Assembly (NCBI GenBank): GCA_014904845.1
Contig: MU119428.1
Span: 1 to 64,000 of the forward strand
Source of the DNA: Acephala macrosclerotiorum
Lineage: Eukaryota > Ascomycota > Leotiomycetes > Helotiales > Mollisiaceae
DNA: 64,000 nt
Reading direction: 5' to 3'
Part shown: one piece after another, positions 23,591-35,291 of the stretch
Numbering within the stretch: position 1 is the first letter of the stretch
Layout: each line of letters starts with the position of its first letter
Position numbers and translations under genes: made by a program
Notes under the pieces: model-generated
Database searches by the model: none
The model's input: the letters and a program-made list of their open reading frames with translations, nothing else
Told to the model about the DNA's origin: nothing

Positions 23591-25265
23591 TCTGGTGTGT
23601 TGCTTCCAGTGATGATTTCCTGATATTCGAGAAGAAATTACACTACCTTATATAGACCAAATTCAACATGGGTTGTCCAAACTTAACATGTGAACACAGT
23701 GCTGCAGGTGTGCCAAAAAGACTCTGAATAAGGGGTGTATTATCTTGGAGTTCACTCAGCCCTCCGGAAGAGTTCTTGCTATCCTATGGTCACTAGCAGT
23801 CTGGTTGTAGGCAATATCAATACTAGTCTGGATTGGGCTTTTTAGCAGCAGTTGGGTGACTCAGGAAGTCCCCGCTTCTACCTTCCGTGGGTAGCCCTGC
23901 GCAATATGATCGGGCTTATCATGTATGCTCATATTCCATCAAATTCCCATCAAATTCCCATCAAATTTTCATCGAATCTCCACCAAACGCCTACCAAATC
24001 CTCCAAACCCTCCGAATTGTTGGACCTGAGGCGCTAATCGCCCTATTCACTTTATCATAGCTAGAGGCAGGCTATTGTCCAGGGCGTCGATGTGATTTGG
24101 CGCTTCGAGAAAATAGTCTTAAATGCCAGGTCATAAATTAGTCGCAGCTTTAGGTACATGATACGGATAAAAGATGCCAAAAAAAGTGACCCCGTATTAT
24201 TAGCTCCCTACGGAGTACGTTCATAGCTGCCCCATCTTCACGTCTTCCATTCAATCAAAAATAATAATAACCCTTGACAAAATGTCGATAGGCCTTGATT
24301 GATAATTCGTGGGTCCAAGCAGTTGCATTCAATAAAGATGTTACCTCGGAACTCCCCTTGATGTTCTGCGAATAGGTTTTATAGCATGCTGTCTAGAATT
24401 GTCGTACCTGTTACAATATTTTAATAAAAACCCTAAATGATGAGTTTCTAGAACGTTGCCGATAAAAGCTAAGCGTAGGTGATGTGGTCATCCGCTGTTA
24501 CCCGAAAAGCATTGGAGCCTGAAAGTGCGCCAGGATATTTTGGGATCGACGTTGGGCTAGCAAATCACGTGGCTGCCCCGCCAAAGCCAAGTTTGCGTAC
24601 CAAAATTTCGTTCCATATCGGCTCAAATGGATAACTTCATCATTATCATCTTCTGTTCCAAATTTCACGTCGCAACCGAGAGGCGGTAAATCCCCCAAGA
24701 GTCGCATAGAATATAATCCTACTCCAGGAGCAGGAATGACTCAGTTGTCTAGCCTGAGGAGCCCACTCTTCAACTGATTTTGGGTCCCATTACGAACTCG
24801 CCCGGACATAGGTAACGTTCCCCGAGACCTTCCTACACCCCATATTTGCGCTGTGCCCAGATCTAACTTTGCGACAGGACCTCCCGTGGAGACACGATTC
24901 TCTTACCCGTCTTCGAAAGCGCCACACACGAAAGCTCGAAGTCCATCAGGCGACCCACCCATCCATATCGTGGCATCTGCCATCCCCCACTACCAATACC
25001 TGCTCAAACCGCTCATCCTCCATCTGCACAAGCGGACAGTGGAAAGTCAATATTGGAGAGAAGATCGAGTGAGGCGCTTGCTAAGCAGGATACGTGGACT
25101 TGCGGTTTTCCGTTCATCTACATACACTCCAACCTTGCAGCGGGCAACGTGTCTGCAATTCCCACCTCGAGATTGACAACAACTCGGCACAAACATATTA
25201 TCATCGTTTATCAGGCATAATATCATTAATTTCTGCGTACGAGTCTTACCTGCATCGCTTGGATC
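23591..25265. other. Intergenic stretch
   Basis: I see no supported gene. Short frames exist but lack codon structure or splice partners. A low-complexity run at about 23,930-24,010 is listed separately. Confidence 0.4.
23930..24010 (+). repeat. Degenerate 11-12 bp tandem repeat (ATTCCCATCAA-like)
   Basis: Five to seven loose copies of a CCCATCAAATT / CCTACCAAATC unit in a row. A similar CCATCAAACTCC-type run occurs on the minus strand at about 26,600-26,790, just before the start of the gene at 26,568, so the motif may be a common upstream low-complexity element in this genome. Confidence 0.5.
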
Positions 25266-25711
25266 ATGGGGAAAGTCACAAAGATTAGAGCCGCAAGCTC
25301 TACGGATGATAAACTTGTGAAGGAATGTGAGAAAAAGGTAGGAGGATATTCCCAAAACCACGTATACATTCTCATGGATACTAAATTACTATTCAGACAA
25401 ACTGCGGCGATTGCAATCCTACTATAACTTGGACAACCCCGGGCAACAAACCCACGACCCCTCCTGAAGACACTGTCGTGATTATCGTCGATGTTCGCAG
25501 CAGTAGAGGGGCGGTCCGAATTTTTAAAAAGTCTGGCGATGATGCTTCTAGTGACGAATATCTCGATGGTATAGGGACGGAGCTGGCGGGCAAGTTGGTG
25601 ATTGTTCCCTGGGATAGTGGCTGGTACTTCTCTGCTGCTGGATCTCTTCCAGTGGGTTACGTGACGAGGAGGGTACGTGACGAGGAGGCACAGGGCAGTT
25701 TAGGAGCTTAG
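25266..25711 (+). CDS. Small two-exon orphan protein
   Basis: Exons 25,266-25,337 and 25,397-25,711 join in phase 0 and encode 128 residues. The intron of 59 nt has GTAGGA, CTAAAT and ATTCAG. The N-terminus is basic (MGKVTKIRAASS). Exon 2 begins TNCGDCNP with a C-x2-C pair. The main part alternates hydrophobic and polar residues (TVVIIVDVRSS, GAVRIFKKSG, GKLVIVPWDSGWYFSAAGSL), suggesting a small beta-rich fold. No signal peptide or named domain. An ACGTGACGAGGAGG unit is doubled near the end of the gene. It converges on the next gene with only 13 bp between the stop codons, so transcripts probably overlap. Function unknown. Confidence 0.65.
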
Positions 25712-25724
25712 GTTAGATAGTTCT

Positions 25725-26568
25725 TCACATCATCTTTGGGCGTTGTAAGATAAATTGATTTCGTAATTTCCATGAGATCGGGATGGTGACAAATGGTTGG
25801 TGGGTATTAGCATCATATGGATCAGTTAACCACATCTGCCCCATAATTTCTTTGATGACAGCTTGAGCATCTTCGGGTATGAGTTCGTAGACGTCGCCAG
25901 CAAGCCCTGTAGCGGGTTGCAGTTGGGAGGCCGAAACATCTTCAGATGTGAGTTCTTCGTCGTAAACGCCAGGAAGCCCTATAGCAGATTCTAGTTGCGG
26001 CCAAAATCAGTAAAGAGCTCTCTGAGCCTAGTTAGTTCGCTCGCACCTGATATCTGCTCTGGATGTTGAGAGCCAGTTGAGCTGCGATGTCGTTTTCGAG
26101 GTCGCACAACCAGCGGTGGCACATCTACTTCGAATTAGCTATGTCTTCCTGTCTTCTAGAAGGGACGGAGAACACACCGCTCACAGAGCTTGGTATGTGA
26201 TAATTGGTAGCAAGTGATCCAATAGTAGAATGGTTGATATCAACATCGTCCTTGTTGACTTTGATTTTGCGAATTAGGCCAACGCGATCGCTATTTTTCA
26301 TATCGATGACTTTGACTTGGCCAAGAGCCACAGCACAGAGTAGGACAAATTGGGGACTGGAGTTAAAGAGGACATCGTACAAAAATTCTTTGTAACGTTT
26401 GTGTTTCCCGGAAGGTTCGACCATCTTCAACGTATCCACAGCCTCTGAACTGCGTTGGGCCTCAGCATCGCTCAGTCTTCCGAGTACTTTGATGTTCTCA
26501 CTAGCTTCAAAAATCTTGTCCCAGGCCTCATCAGTTTTCAGTGGTTTGTAACGAGAACGCTTTTCCAT
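25725..26568 (-). CDS. Three-exon orphan protein
   Basis: Minus-strand exons 26,568-26,129, 26,081-26,047 and 25,990-25,725 give 246 residues. Introns are 47 nt (GTAGAT...CGCAG) and 56 nt (GTGCGA, CTAAC, ACTAG). I chose the ATG at 26,568 (AGAGATGG, reading MEKRSRYKPLK). The frame stays open upstream to an ATG at 26,784, but that part is a CCATCAAACT low-complexity run typical of a 5' UTR. Exon 1 is helix-rich and charged. Exon 3 contains two similar units, IGLPGVYDEELTSED and TGLAGDVYELIPEDA, a short internal duplication of about 60 bp. No known domain is recognised. Confidence 0.6.
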
Positions 26569-27447
26569 CTCTATTGCGGCAAGGATTGAAAATATGTGGG
26601 AAGTCTGGTGGGACGTTTTCACGAGACGTTGGGAGAGCTGACGGAAGTTTGATGGTAGGGGAGCGATGAGGGCGGATGAAGGTTTTTGGTTAGGAATTGA
26701 GTGGAGCGTCGGTAGGATGGTGATAGGAGTTTGATGGTGAATTGACAGGAGCTGATGGAAGTTTAATTGAAACTTGGGGTGCATGGTGGTAGATTGATGG
26801 AAAGAAGGTGGGAGATGGCCAGGAATTTATGCTATCCGAGAACACGTGCCGTTAGCGCTCCAATCATCCTCCTCCTTTTAAACCTCATCACCAATACTAA
26901 CCCATTAATAACTATAGATACAAACTTTCGACACGCGAGCGACGAGCTGAACTTCCCCACCAATGCATGGTGATCTGGCTCCTTCCAGCATCAAGAATGG
27001 AAAAGACGCCGTACTGGGAGATCAGGTCTCTAGCCAGCCGCACAGTCGGTACTCTATCAACGCTTCCTCCAACAATGGCCGCAGTCCGAATACTATCAAT
27101 GCTCCGCTCCAATGTCTCAACCACCTCAACCCCTCCCCCCCGCGTTGTTTGCATGACGAATCGGCGAAGCCATTTTAATTATTCAATGGACCAACACATC
27201 ATGCTGCAACCGTAGGCCGCCGGTTCATCCAGGGGACAACGGAATCAGCTTCCTTAATCGCCTCTCCCGCTTTGGCCGCGCGAGAATGGACCTCCTTTGC
27301 AGACAATGATACGAAACCAATGAATATATAAGGGCATGGATCCCCTCTGAAGTTTTAATCATCACCTTCTGTGTTCCCCAGCATCCAGCTCTTCAAGCAT
27401 CTTTCCGAACCTTCTCGCTCTGGTATATATCTTGTCCACCAACAGAG
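26569..27447. other. Divergent intergenic region with TATA element
   Basis: Lies between two divergently transcribed genes. A TATATAAG box at about 27,325, roughly 120 bp before the ATG at 27,448, is a likely promoter of the AAA ATPase gene. CACGTG occurs at 26,844. The short open frames here show no domain or splice structure. Confidence 0.45.
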
Positions 27448-30081
27448 ATGGCTCAACACGGTTCCTCGTTGTCGTCAAACACACCACCAGACAGCCCAGG
27501 TCAATCATCTGTCGGCACATTGAACATTGAGCAGGCTAAGGAGATAGCAGATGCGATAGCCGCCATGAAGATGGTTCCCGCCGCTCCGTCTCTCCTTCCT
27601 TCCTCTGAAACCCCACTTGGGAACCCACCACCATCGCCATCTCGCTGCCCTACTTGTTCGGCGAAGTCATCCTCCCAGGTTGCCATGGAGTTCGCTCAGC
27701 AGCTTATGGACGCTCTCAAGTCGATCGATTCTAAGCAAGAGCCTCCTCCCCCTCCCGCGAAGCCGTCTGGTGAATCTGTGCAGCCGAAAGCCCGAGCTTC
27801 GAAGCTAGAGTTTAAGACTGTCAATGAAGTGTACGTCTTCAATGTCACACAAGTCCACGCACGCTAACATGATCCTATTATACAGCTGGGATGAAAAGGC
27901 ATACAAGTACACAATTGAGGAATCGCCAAAGTCGGTAAATGAGGCGAATGAGCTCAATCAATACGTGTTTGTCGTTCGTGCTCGGATCGGTCAGTATCTT
28001 CGCTCTAAAACAAACTCTGTATACTCACGAAGATATCCTAGACAAGAAGACATCAGCCAACACCGTCTATATCGATATCAAATCAGAATGCTTGCGAGAT
28101 GTGTTGAGGACAGTTCTGAAGGGCGTTCATGGAATTAGTGTAAAAGAAGACAAACCTTCTGCAAGCTCTCCCTCTGACCATGCGAAACCAACCACTAACC
28201 TGAGCTCAGGTCGAGCAAAATCTCCTGTATCACTACTTCCCTGAACTCAAGTCGCACCAAAGCAGCACCGATCCTCTCGACCCAACGTGTGCAAAGCACC
28301 TCGACCTCCTCATCCAGCACCTCAAGGCAACCTACGCGGATACCAAAACTCGTCTGTTGCCGCTTTTCATGAGTAGCGAGATCCCGTATGACCTGCTCTG
28401 GGCTCTCTTTAAGCCAAACACGTTTGCTTACACCACTTGTCCCGGGACAAAGAAACCAATGTGCATCAAATATGATTCTGGCGAAGAGAGAACCACGTCC
28501 GATGGCGTGGAGTACTTCCATATCGGGGGCCGCTACGTGGATTTCGACGAGAAAGTGTTTAATGAAGTTTCTATTCAAACTGGAATTTTGAAATTCCGTG
28601 GATTAAAGCCCATCCACTCTCTCGACGTTTTCCCCCTGCAATACCACGAAAATGCAGACCAGGTCAGAGCGGAGCTGGTTGAGTGCGATCAGAAGTTCGG
28701 CTCTCTGAAGAGCGTTCGGCATCTCCAATACAGTGGCAAAGCGTTCCAAGTAGTTAAAAGAGAGCCGGTCGCGACATTCGTCTCGAGCAGAATCATGGTT
28801 GATGCGGCCCAGTTCCGGAAGATCAACCCCAACTACGTCAGGCCAAGCATTATCAAGACAGCCAACAGTGGCTCGAGTGATTCCAATAGCGTTGATCTCT
28901 GGGACTGGCTCGAGGATCGTCCGCCTCCGCCCCCAAGGGCCAACGAAGTCAAGGTAAACCGTGTGGATCTCGACATGCAAGATGAAGACAACTTGGTCAT
29001 TTGCAGTCCAACGGTTCTAGGTTACAGTCTGAATAATAAATTGTGGTGTAAGAATCCTGCCTGGTGACGAGAAGTTTGTAAAGCTGATCGAATCGCATGT
29101 AGTGGAGTTCGCGGTCGACGACATCACCGAGATTAGCTGGAACCACTTACTTTGGAATCATCTTGCGATAGACGCCAGGCGGAAGGATCTCACTCTGGCT
29201 CTCGCATCATCTCATCTACGGCAAACATCGGATCATTCATTTGACGACATTGTAACGGGGAAGAGTCGTGGTCTCATTATGCTCTTCTAGTATGGCACCT
29301 AGCTTTGACCGTAGTTCCCCAATCTACTGACACACGTTCTAGTGGACCGCCTGGGGTTGGCAAGACTTTGACTGCTGAAGCACTGTCAGAGCGCCTCCGG
29401 AGACCGCTTTATACGGTGGGAGTTGCCTCTTAGCGATGCTGCTCTTGGTGCTGACGTTTGCAGATATCCGCTGGGGATCTGAGCAGCGATGCAGCAAAGC
29501 TCGAGAAGCAGCTTTCTCTTATCTTTGAGCTTGCTGATCACTGGAAGGCTCTGCTTCTTCTCGATGAGGCCGACGTGTTTTTGCGCAAGCGCGACACGGA
29601 TCACATCCACAACTCTGTCGTCTCCGTGTTCCTACGCAAGTTGGAATATTATCAAGGAATCATGCTCTTTACCACCAACCGAGTTCGGGATTTCGATGAT
29701 GCGATCCGGAGCAGGATCCACCTGGCGTTTTGGTATAGTCCCTTGGGTGTTGACACAAGAAAGGGACTCTGGGACACCTTTCTCCAAAATGCAATCACGG
29801 CCGGAGGGGAAGCAGACTACAGTGACGAGGAACTTAACGACCTTGCAAGGCACGATCTCAATGGTCGCCAGGTAGGTACTTGTTTCGTAGGAGTTATGAG
29901 TTTATACGCTGACAGGTTCCTGCTTCAGATCAGGAATGTCGTCCGGGCAGCGCATGCCTTGGCGGCCCAGGAAGGGGCGGTGACGGCCTATTCTCACTTG
30001 GAAATCGTTATTGACGCGGGCAAGGAATTTGAAACTGACGCCAGGGGAGGCTCTTCTGAAAGTATGCGATCTTATTTATAG
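27448..30081 (+). CDS. Fungal-type AAA ATPase
   Basis: Eight exons: 27,448-27,830, 27,886-27,989, 28,042-28,160, 28,210-29,047, 29,103-29,289, 29,343-29,415, 29,464-29,871 and 29,929-30,081, for 754 residues. All junctions are in phase. Intron 3 (28,161-28,209) starts with GC rather than GT and is needed to give KPSVEQNLLYHY. The protein has a Pro/Ser-rich N-terminus and a long middle region typical of this family (SRIMVDAAQFRKINPNY). The C-terminal AAA module has Walker A GPPGVGKT, encoded at the start of exon 6, Walker B LLLLDEADVF and a sensor region FTTNRVRDFDDAIRSR with an arginine pair. Members are soluble ATPases that remodel protein complexes, but the substrate of this clade is unknown to me. 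The gene looks intact. The C-terminal end could contain one more small intron. Confidence 0.85.
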
Positions 30082-30481
30082 TCATCTCCTGTTCAGGCTA
30101 TGTATTGACGCTCTTCATTACCTTTGCTCTCTTTTTTGGTGGGCCCGTGAGGTGGTAGTGGGAACGGGATCGTCGTGAGATGGGAATTAACGGCCAGGCT
30201 TGTTGATATGGGATCTCGTACTCAGTCTTACTTCGCATTTCCTTCCGTCGCATAATCTTAGAGCATGATGTTCAAAAACGGTTGACTGAAGACCTTAAAA
30301 CTTTCCTTCCTTCGGCTCTCAAGTATATGATAGCACGTGAGATGGAGATCCCAACAACTGCACACCTGTGAGAGTACTGCTTGCGTGTTCTATGTACGCT
30401 AGTGAAATATGCCAGCCTAATCGGGCGCCGTGGGCTGGACCAAACTTTCCAGGGTGTGGTGGGCTGTGTCCTCTCTACCAT

Positions 30482-30489
30482 TATAAATA
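30482..30489 (+). promoter_or_regulatory. TATA box (TATAAATA)
   Basis: A consensus TATAAATA about 100 bp upstream of the ATG at 30,584, followed by a CT-rich stretch as in many fungal core promoters. Confidence 0.55.
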
Positions 30490-30583
30490 TGAGCCTTCCC
30501 CCCTCTTAGTCTCGCAGCCATCTCGATCTTCTCGTCACCGTCAGGTCAACATTCACTCTCAGACCCACTCAAACCATTCTGGT

Positions 30584-31320
30584 ATGCCGTATCAACTCCG
30601 CAATCGCAACCGTGTGACAAACACAGAGACTTCATCAAGTGCAGCTTCAAGCGTGACTCTCCAGCACACCGAGCCCGCGACCGATGGACCCACGCTCGGA
30701 AGAAGGCCAGAGTCGAGGAGGCCAAAGAGAGGCTTGAGAAGATTATCCGAGGAAGGTGCTGGTGAGTTCCAATTACCACTCGCAGGAAATATCGTGCCTA
30801 ATTAGAATGAGGATCACCGAACGTGGCCTTTGATGAGACGCCCTCGCTGCCAAAACAAAAGAGACGCAGGGTCGAACAGTCTCAGGACCTCGTCAACACT
30901 GGGAGCCTATGGATACCTGTAGTAGAGAGCCTCGACATGCTCTACCAGGCCCAGGACAAGCACCAACGCATAACAGCAACTATTGTCGACAAAATAAGGA
31001 CCCAGAATGACAAGCTGATTTCCGCGTTGCGGGAGCTCCTAGATGCCCAAAAATGCAGAATCCTTGAGGGCTTCAAAGACACAGACAATCGAACTCATAC
31101 TCTCGTTGGCGATTTAGTTGAGGATTTGCAATCGCAACACCGCTATCTGTTTGAGAAAGGGATCAAAGACACGGAACAACTAATACGTACACTGATCGCT
31201 GATTTAGTTGAGGGTATGGGGGCTCAACAATGCCGTGTGATTGGTTTAAAGCAATGCATCCAGCGATATGGAGCTGTGAAGGAGAGTGAAGTGAGCCATG
31301 GCTCTTCAGCCCACTCCTAA
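30584..31320 (+). CDS. Basic, coiled-coil orphan protein
   Basis: Two exons, 30,584-30,761 and 30,812-31,320, encode 228 residues. The intron (GTGAGT, CCTAATT, ATGAG) is 50 nt; only the acceptor at 30,811 avoids an in-frame TGA. The N-terminal third is rich in Arg/Ser (MPYQLRNRNRV) and a KQKRRR cluster follows the junction, pointing to the nucleus. The rest is helical with heptad-like Leu/Ile spacing and two similar segments, RTHTLVGDLVEDLQSQHRYL and RTLIADLVEGMGAQQCRV. No named domain. A consensus TATA box precedes it. Confidence 0.6.
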
Positions 31321-31735
31321 TACTTCAACCCTTAAATCGACAACTGAGGCAGGTAGCCCCTCGGGTCCGGGCGCCATAGGCTGGCTCGATTTGGAAAAGG
31401 GGGGCCTTCTGGAGGAGATTAAGGACATGGAGGAGATGTAATCGCGGTATGGAAGCCATGGACCGAAAGGGTGACGGGGTCAATTGGTAGGGATGGTAAG
31501 GAGACTAAGATTAGAGAGGGTGGATAATAGTGTTTGGAGACGGTGTGAAGGATACTAGTGGCGAGAATGAGGACAGCGACAAATCGACATAGGGAAGATC
31601 TGTTTCATCTGCGGAAAGCGCGAGAGGAAGGAGAGGTCGAACATATCGACGAGGAGATCTTCAAAGTGCTGGGTGGTTCGAAAACAGACAATGTTTGATG
31701 GATAGATTTGCGTGGATAGAGAGATAAAGCCAACA

Positions 31736-31815
31736 GATTTGTGGCCGAGGGATTTGTGGCCAAGGGATTTGTGGCCAAGGGATTTGTGGCCAAGGGATTT
31801 GTGGCCAAGGGATTT
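31736..31815 (+). repeat. 15-bp minisatellite, five units plus a partial
   Basis: The unit GATTTGTGGCCAAGG begins at 31,736, 31,751, 31,766, 31,781 and 31,796, with only one internal substitution (first unit), followed by a partial GATTT. The length is a multiple of three, reading as Asn-Pro-Leu-Ala-Thr repeats on the minus strand, but no convincing gene contains it. Confidence 0.9.
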
Positions 31816-32459
31816 ACAAACGGAGAGAAGATATTGGAAGGTTTTGCTTGTCTCTGCTGTTGGTTTATGTCAGGTTTTTCCTGATCACCGAGCTTGGACG
31901 CTTCGTTTTCAACCGGAGCCGTGTGGACGAAGGTGTTTCGCGGACTGAATTCATTAGCGATATAGCAATTAATTGGCATTTAACGATATCTCTGGATCCA
32001 GATTATCTAATGATGGTGTTAGAATCAGATTTATTGTAGTGTGGGTGCATAGTTTCAAGAATTCTGCTGAACGGAGGTTGAAAAAAAGAGTCCCAAATCA
32101 CGTGCCCGAACTGCCTTGGAATATGTATGATTTTGGCATGGCCAATCAAACATGCTGGTTCACTTTTGGCTCAAATTTATTTTGGTCGGATTTCGGCTCG
32201 ATTCTGGCGATATTTTTGGCTGTTTGGGATCCATTTCAATCCCCAATTTTGGTCTGCCAGGAGGCTCAGGCTCAAAGTCAGAACCTGCTCTTTGCGTCTG
32301 TCTGTTTCTCCCCTCAAACAATAGACGCTTGATTCTGCTCTCCGTTTCTACCGCCTTGAGAAACGACGACCTCAGCTTGACGGCACTGGATTCTTGACAG
32401 CACTGAGGCGTCAACCTCGGTCACGAACACACTTCTGGAATTGGAGGTCGAATGTCGCC

Positions 32460-32755
32460 GTGTCATAACTTTTTTGCTTCACTTTTGGCCTCTCGTTTGA
32501 TTGGATTTTTGCTCCATTGTAGCGGTCTTTCGAGCCATTTTTGTAATTCAATCCAGTTGCTGCCTCCAATTCTGGACCTGGCTGTAAAATCCTCTTCTGG
32601 CTGCTACGCGAGAAACTCCGTCGTCGCACGGTACGAAGTCCCAACCTCCACAAACGGCATCCAACCTCTCCACAATCGACTTTTAGTCTCACCCAGAGAC
32701 AGTATCCAACCTCGTCCACAAATGGCTTGTTTAGGATGAAGTCACTGCAAATTAA
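32460..32755 (+). repeat. Dispersed repeat, copy 1
   Basis: Similar in the same orientation to about 43,770-44,075. Shared boxes in order: TTTTGCTTCAC, TTTGGCCTCTC, TTTGAT, GGCTC or TGCTC, TTTTCGAGCCA, TTTGTAATTCAATC, CTCCACAAACGGCAT, CTCACCCAGA and ATGGCTTGTTTA then TGAAGT. No coding capacity. Likely a decayed non-autonomous element. Confidence 0.65.
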
Positions 32756-32822
32756 ATCACGAAGAAGAGTGGCTAATCACGCCAGCACACGTCAAATGGA
32801 TTAAGCTTAGCTACATCACTCA

Positions 32823-33542
32823 TCATTGGATCTCGGTAGGCTTCATCCAGGCTCTGTAAGCGTCCGTGAACTTTTCCTTCGCTTCAATCAGCTTCGCATC
32901 AGTATAGCCTGGCGCTTTCTTCCAATATTCATCAAATGTCTCAAATACTTCAGGGCCAGACCGAACCGCATTATACAGTTTCTGCCAATACACAAGTTCC
33001 CTTCCAACGATATCAAGATTGGCTTTGATATCTGCGGCTTCTGCCACACGCACAGAATCAACCTCAACAATTCGCACCCAACTGTAGCCAAAGTCAGCAT
33101 GAGCACTTTGTTTCATTAGAGGTATAAACCCTTACAGATTGCATTTCTTTTTAGTAGCCATCTTGGTTTTCCAATCATACCCAGTTTCATTGTTGAACGG
33201 TACGTCTATCGTGATCATCTTTCCGTCCCCTAAAGTCTTGCACTCCACTACCAAGTTCCAGATCTGGGTTTCAAGTGGGTGCTGGAAATCCCCCCCAGCA
33301 TGATTGACGATTCTTTGGCCTCTTGGGATGAATTGTAATGGATTACTTTCCAAGGTGGTTATGTGTCGGCATTCACTATCTTCAAGCAAGATGTGGAACT
33401 TGATCTGTGCATCTACACGTAATGAAAGTGGTCGTTGCCGGGTTGCGGCATTCGGGATGGAAATCTGGGAGGAAAGAGTAGTCAGAAGATGCTTTAAATA
33501 AACATAGGAGGGAATCACTTGGTGGTTGCTTGGTTGCGTCAT
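32823..33542 (-). CDS. Two-exon orphan protein
   Basis: Minus-strand exons 33,542-33,136 and 33,081-32,823 give 221 residues. The intron is 54 nt (GTAAGG, CTAAT, CTACAG). A second, phase-preserving 54-nt intron is possible inside exon 1 (GTGATT with a CTCTTTCCTCCCAG acceptor), which would remove 18 residues after MTQPSNHQ. The N-terminal half reads IKFHILLEDSECRHITTLESN and NLVVECKTLGDGK with alternating hydrophobic residues, then a KKK stretch. The C-terminal half is helical and charged (VFETFDEYWKKAPGYTDAKL). No signal peptide or known domain. Confidence 0.6.
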
Positions 33543-33928
33543 GCTCGTCGGATGCACAAGAAAGCGTACTTTGAATATGCGTTAAAGATTTCGCTAGGTG
33601 GTGTTTAAGAGAGTAGGCAAATAGTGGTTTGCCTCGATTTAGTGCAGGAGCTGGGTGAAGAAGCCAAAGTGTAGAGTGAGGCGAGCGCACGCTAGTTGCA
33701 ACTTTCCAGAGTTCTTATACATATCTCGCATCAGGCATGCTGTGAGCATAGCAAATTATTATTCTGTGATGAATGAGACAGTCGGCACCTCAAATGTGCC
33801 TAGTTCCAGTCTCTGGTGTGATCTGTACCATCGTGGAGGAGTCAGGATTACAACGCTATCGAACGTCAGTGGTGAACATTGGGTGGCTTTTGGGCCCCGG
33901 CTTGGCGCACCGCATTGCGAACCAAAAC

Positions 33929-33981
33929 TGTGGACAGGGATTGTTGCAAAATCTGGGATTTTGCAACAATCCCTGTCCACA
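33929..33981. repeat. Perfect 25-bp inverted repeat with 3-nt loop
   Basis: 33,929-33,953 is exactly complementary to 33,981-33,957, leaving TGG as loop. The arm starts TGTGGACAGGG and ends GCAAAATC. It lies about 70 bp upstream of the ATG at 34,051 and would form a strong hairpin in DNA or RNA. Perfect identity implies recent origin or selection. Confidence 0.95.
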
Positions 33982-34050
33982 ACTCCAAACCCCCGTGATT
34001 CCCTGACCTCCTAACTGCTTCATTCACTGACCGTATTGACGACTCCCACC

Positions 34051-35291
34051 ATGCAGAGCATGGACGAGAGCAAATTAAAGGCAATACGCAGCCGTAATTC
34101 GGTCTATATCTCCTTGCAGGATCAGGAGCAAGCCGAGGCTGGATTGGAACACAATCTGCGACCTCAACGCCTGAAACTCTCAAAGGACCATACAACATAC
34201 GTTCACCTGGCTGTGCAACAGGAGCAACATTGGGCGGCTGTCCAAATATCTCTCTCGCCATTTTCTCTTCAACATATTCCAGAGCAGAAATTCTATTCGT
34301 GTCATTTTTGCTATACCTGGTGTTGCGAAGCGCCAGCGACAACGGGTCCCCCGAACGATGTCCTAGGCTCCGTGGTACAGCGTATATACGATGTTTACTT
34401 TCAACCTACTCAATGGGACTTTTCAAGCAAGCACTGGTATGTTTTTTTTTAAACGATCTGTCAACTGAGTCGGATCTTCTCACAAGTTCTAGCCGTACCA
34501 GGGACTTCCCCTCCCGTGAACGCAGTCCAAATGAAGCAACGTGCGTGAAGAAGGCTGAATCGTCACTCAGTGCATATATACAGCATGCAAATGGTTCAGC
34601 GGAGAAGGAGAATCACCTTGCTCCGTCAGGAGAGTCCGTTGTCGACAATGCCACTGATAGACCCACGGACCAAATCAAGCGTCGAAGATTGCACCACTCT
34701 GACGACATCGAATCCGATAGCAACATTAACGATAATAATAACGACGATGTCGCATCGGAAATTCGATCGGTTGCTCGTCCAGGTGCAGGTAATGAGGACG
34801 CAGAAAGCAAGAAGGAAAAGATGATCGCAGATCTAACGACAAGGATTCAAACGGCGCTGAAGAAGAAGTTTCCTACTGAGAAGAAGACGGAGAGTAAGAA
34901 GATGAGAAAAAAGCTTCTAAAACAAGCCAAGTGTGCCGATGCGACCGTCTTAGATCCCAACGCTCGAGGCCAGCACCCCACGCAAACTGATCACCCCGTT
35001 ATCTCAGAGTTCAACATCCGACATGCGGGAGGCGAATTCAATATCGTGGATCCGTTCGTATACTGGGAAGCTCAGTTTTGGGGGAAAGCGTCAAAAGCCA
35101 CAAAAGATGCTCACGAAATCAGTTGGAAGTTCCGCTTTGTCGCTGCATGCATCCGCAGAATGCGCGACCGCGTGCCAGCCGTCTGCTCCGATACCTCAGC
35201 CGTCTGCAACGACTCTGATACCACCCGTTTCACCTCGCGTCGGTGGTCAATTTCTGCTTGGATCATAAACTCGATTGTTGAGTGTCTCTAG
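34051..35291 (+). CDS. Orphan protein with acidic/basic centre, 3' end uncertain
   Basis: Exon 1 (34,051-34,436) starts at CACCATGC. It joins through a 56-nt intron (GTATGT to TTCTAG) to exon 2 at 34,493, which is open to the stop at 35,291. Exon 1 contains a His/Cys segment, FYSCHFCYTWCC. Exon 2 has a nuclear-type cluster IKRRR, an Asp/Asn-rich run, long lysine-rich helices (KKEKMIADLTTRIQTALKKK) and then FNIRHAGGEFNIVDPFVYWE. The last 30 residues before the stop look less natural. Coding-like exons continue beyond it (KDDRLSVFATAPMSTLPD at about 35,390, then WISSIMNIEYKK across a GTAAGT intron), so the true gene probably runs to about 35.6 kb or is damaged there. Family unknown. Confidence 0.45.

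Larger units (their letters stand above)
31321..32822. other. Intergenic region with repeats
   Basis: No gene is supported. Contains the 15-bp minisatellite at 31,736-31,810 and the dispersed repeat copy at about 32,460-32,755, plus a weaker relative of that repeat near 32,150-32,300 (TTTTGGCTC...TTTCGGCTCGATTCTGG). A minus-strand frame over 31,605-31,979 spans the minisatellite but has no other support. Confidence 0.45.

Noticed and set aside
31736..31815. CRISPR-like array
   Set aside because: The units are contiguous 15-bp copies with no spacers, in a eukaryotic genome; it is a minisatellite.
33866..34342. 158-residue minus-strand frame across the hairpin
   Set aside because: It reads both arms of the inverted repeat, overlaps the supported first exon of the plus-strand gene and has no domain.
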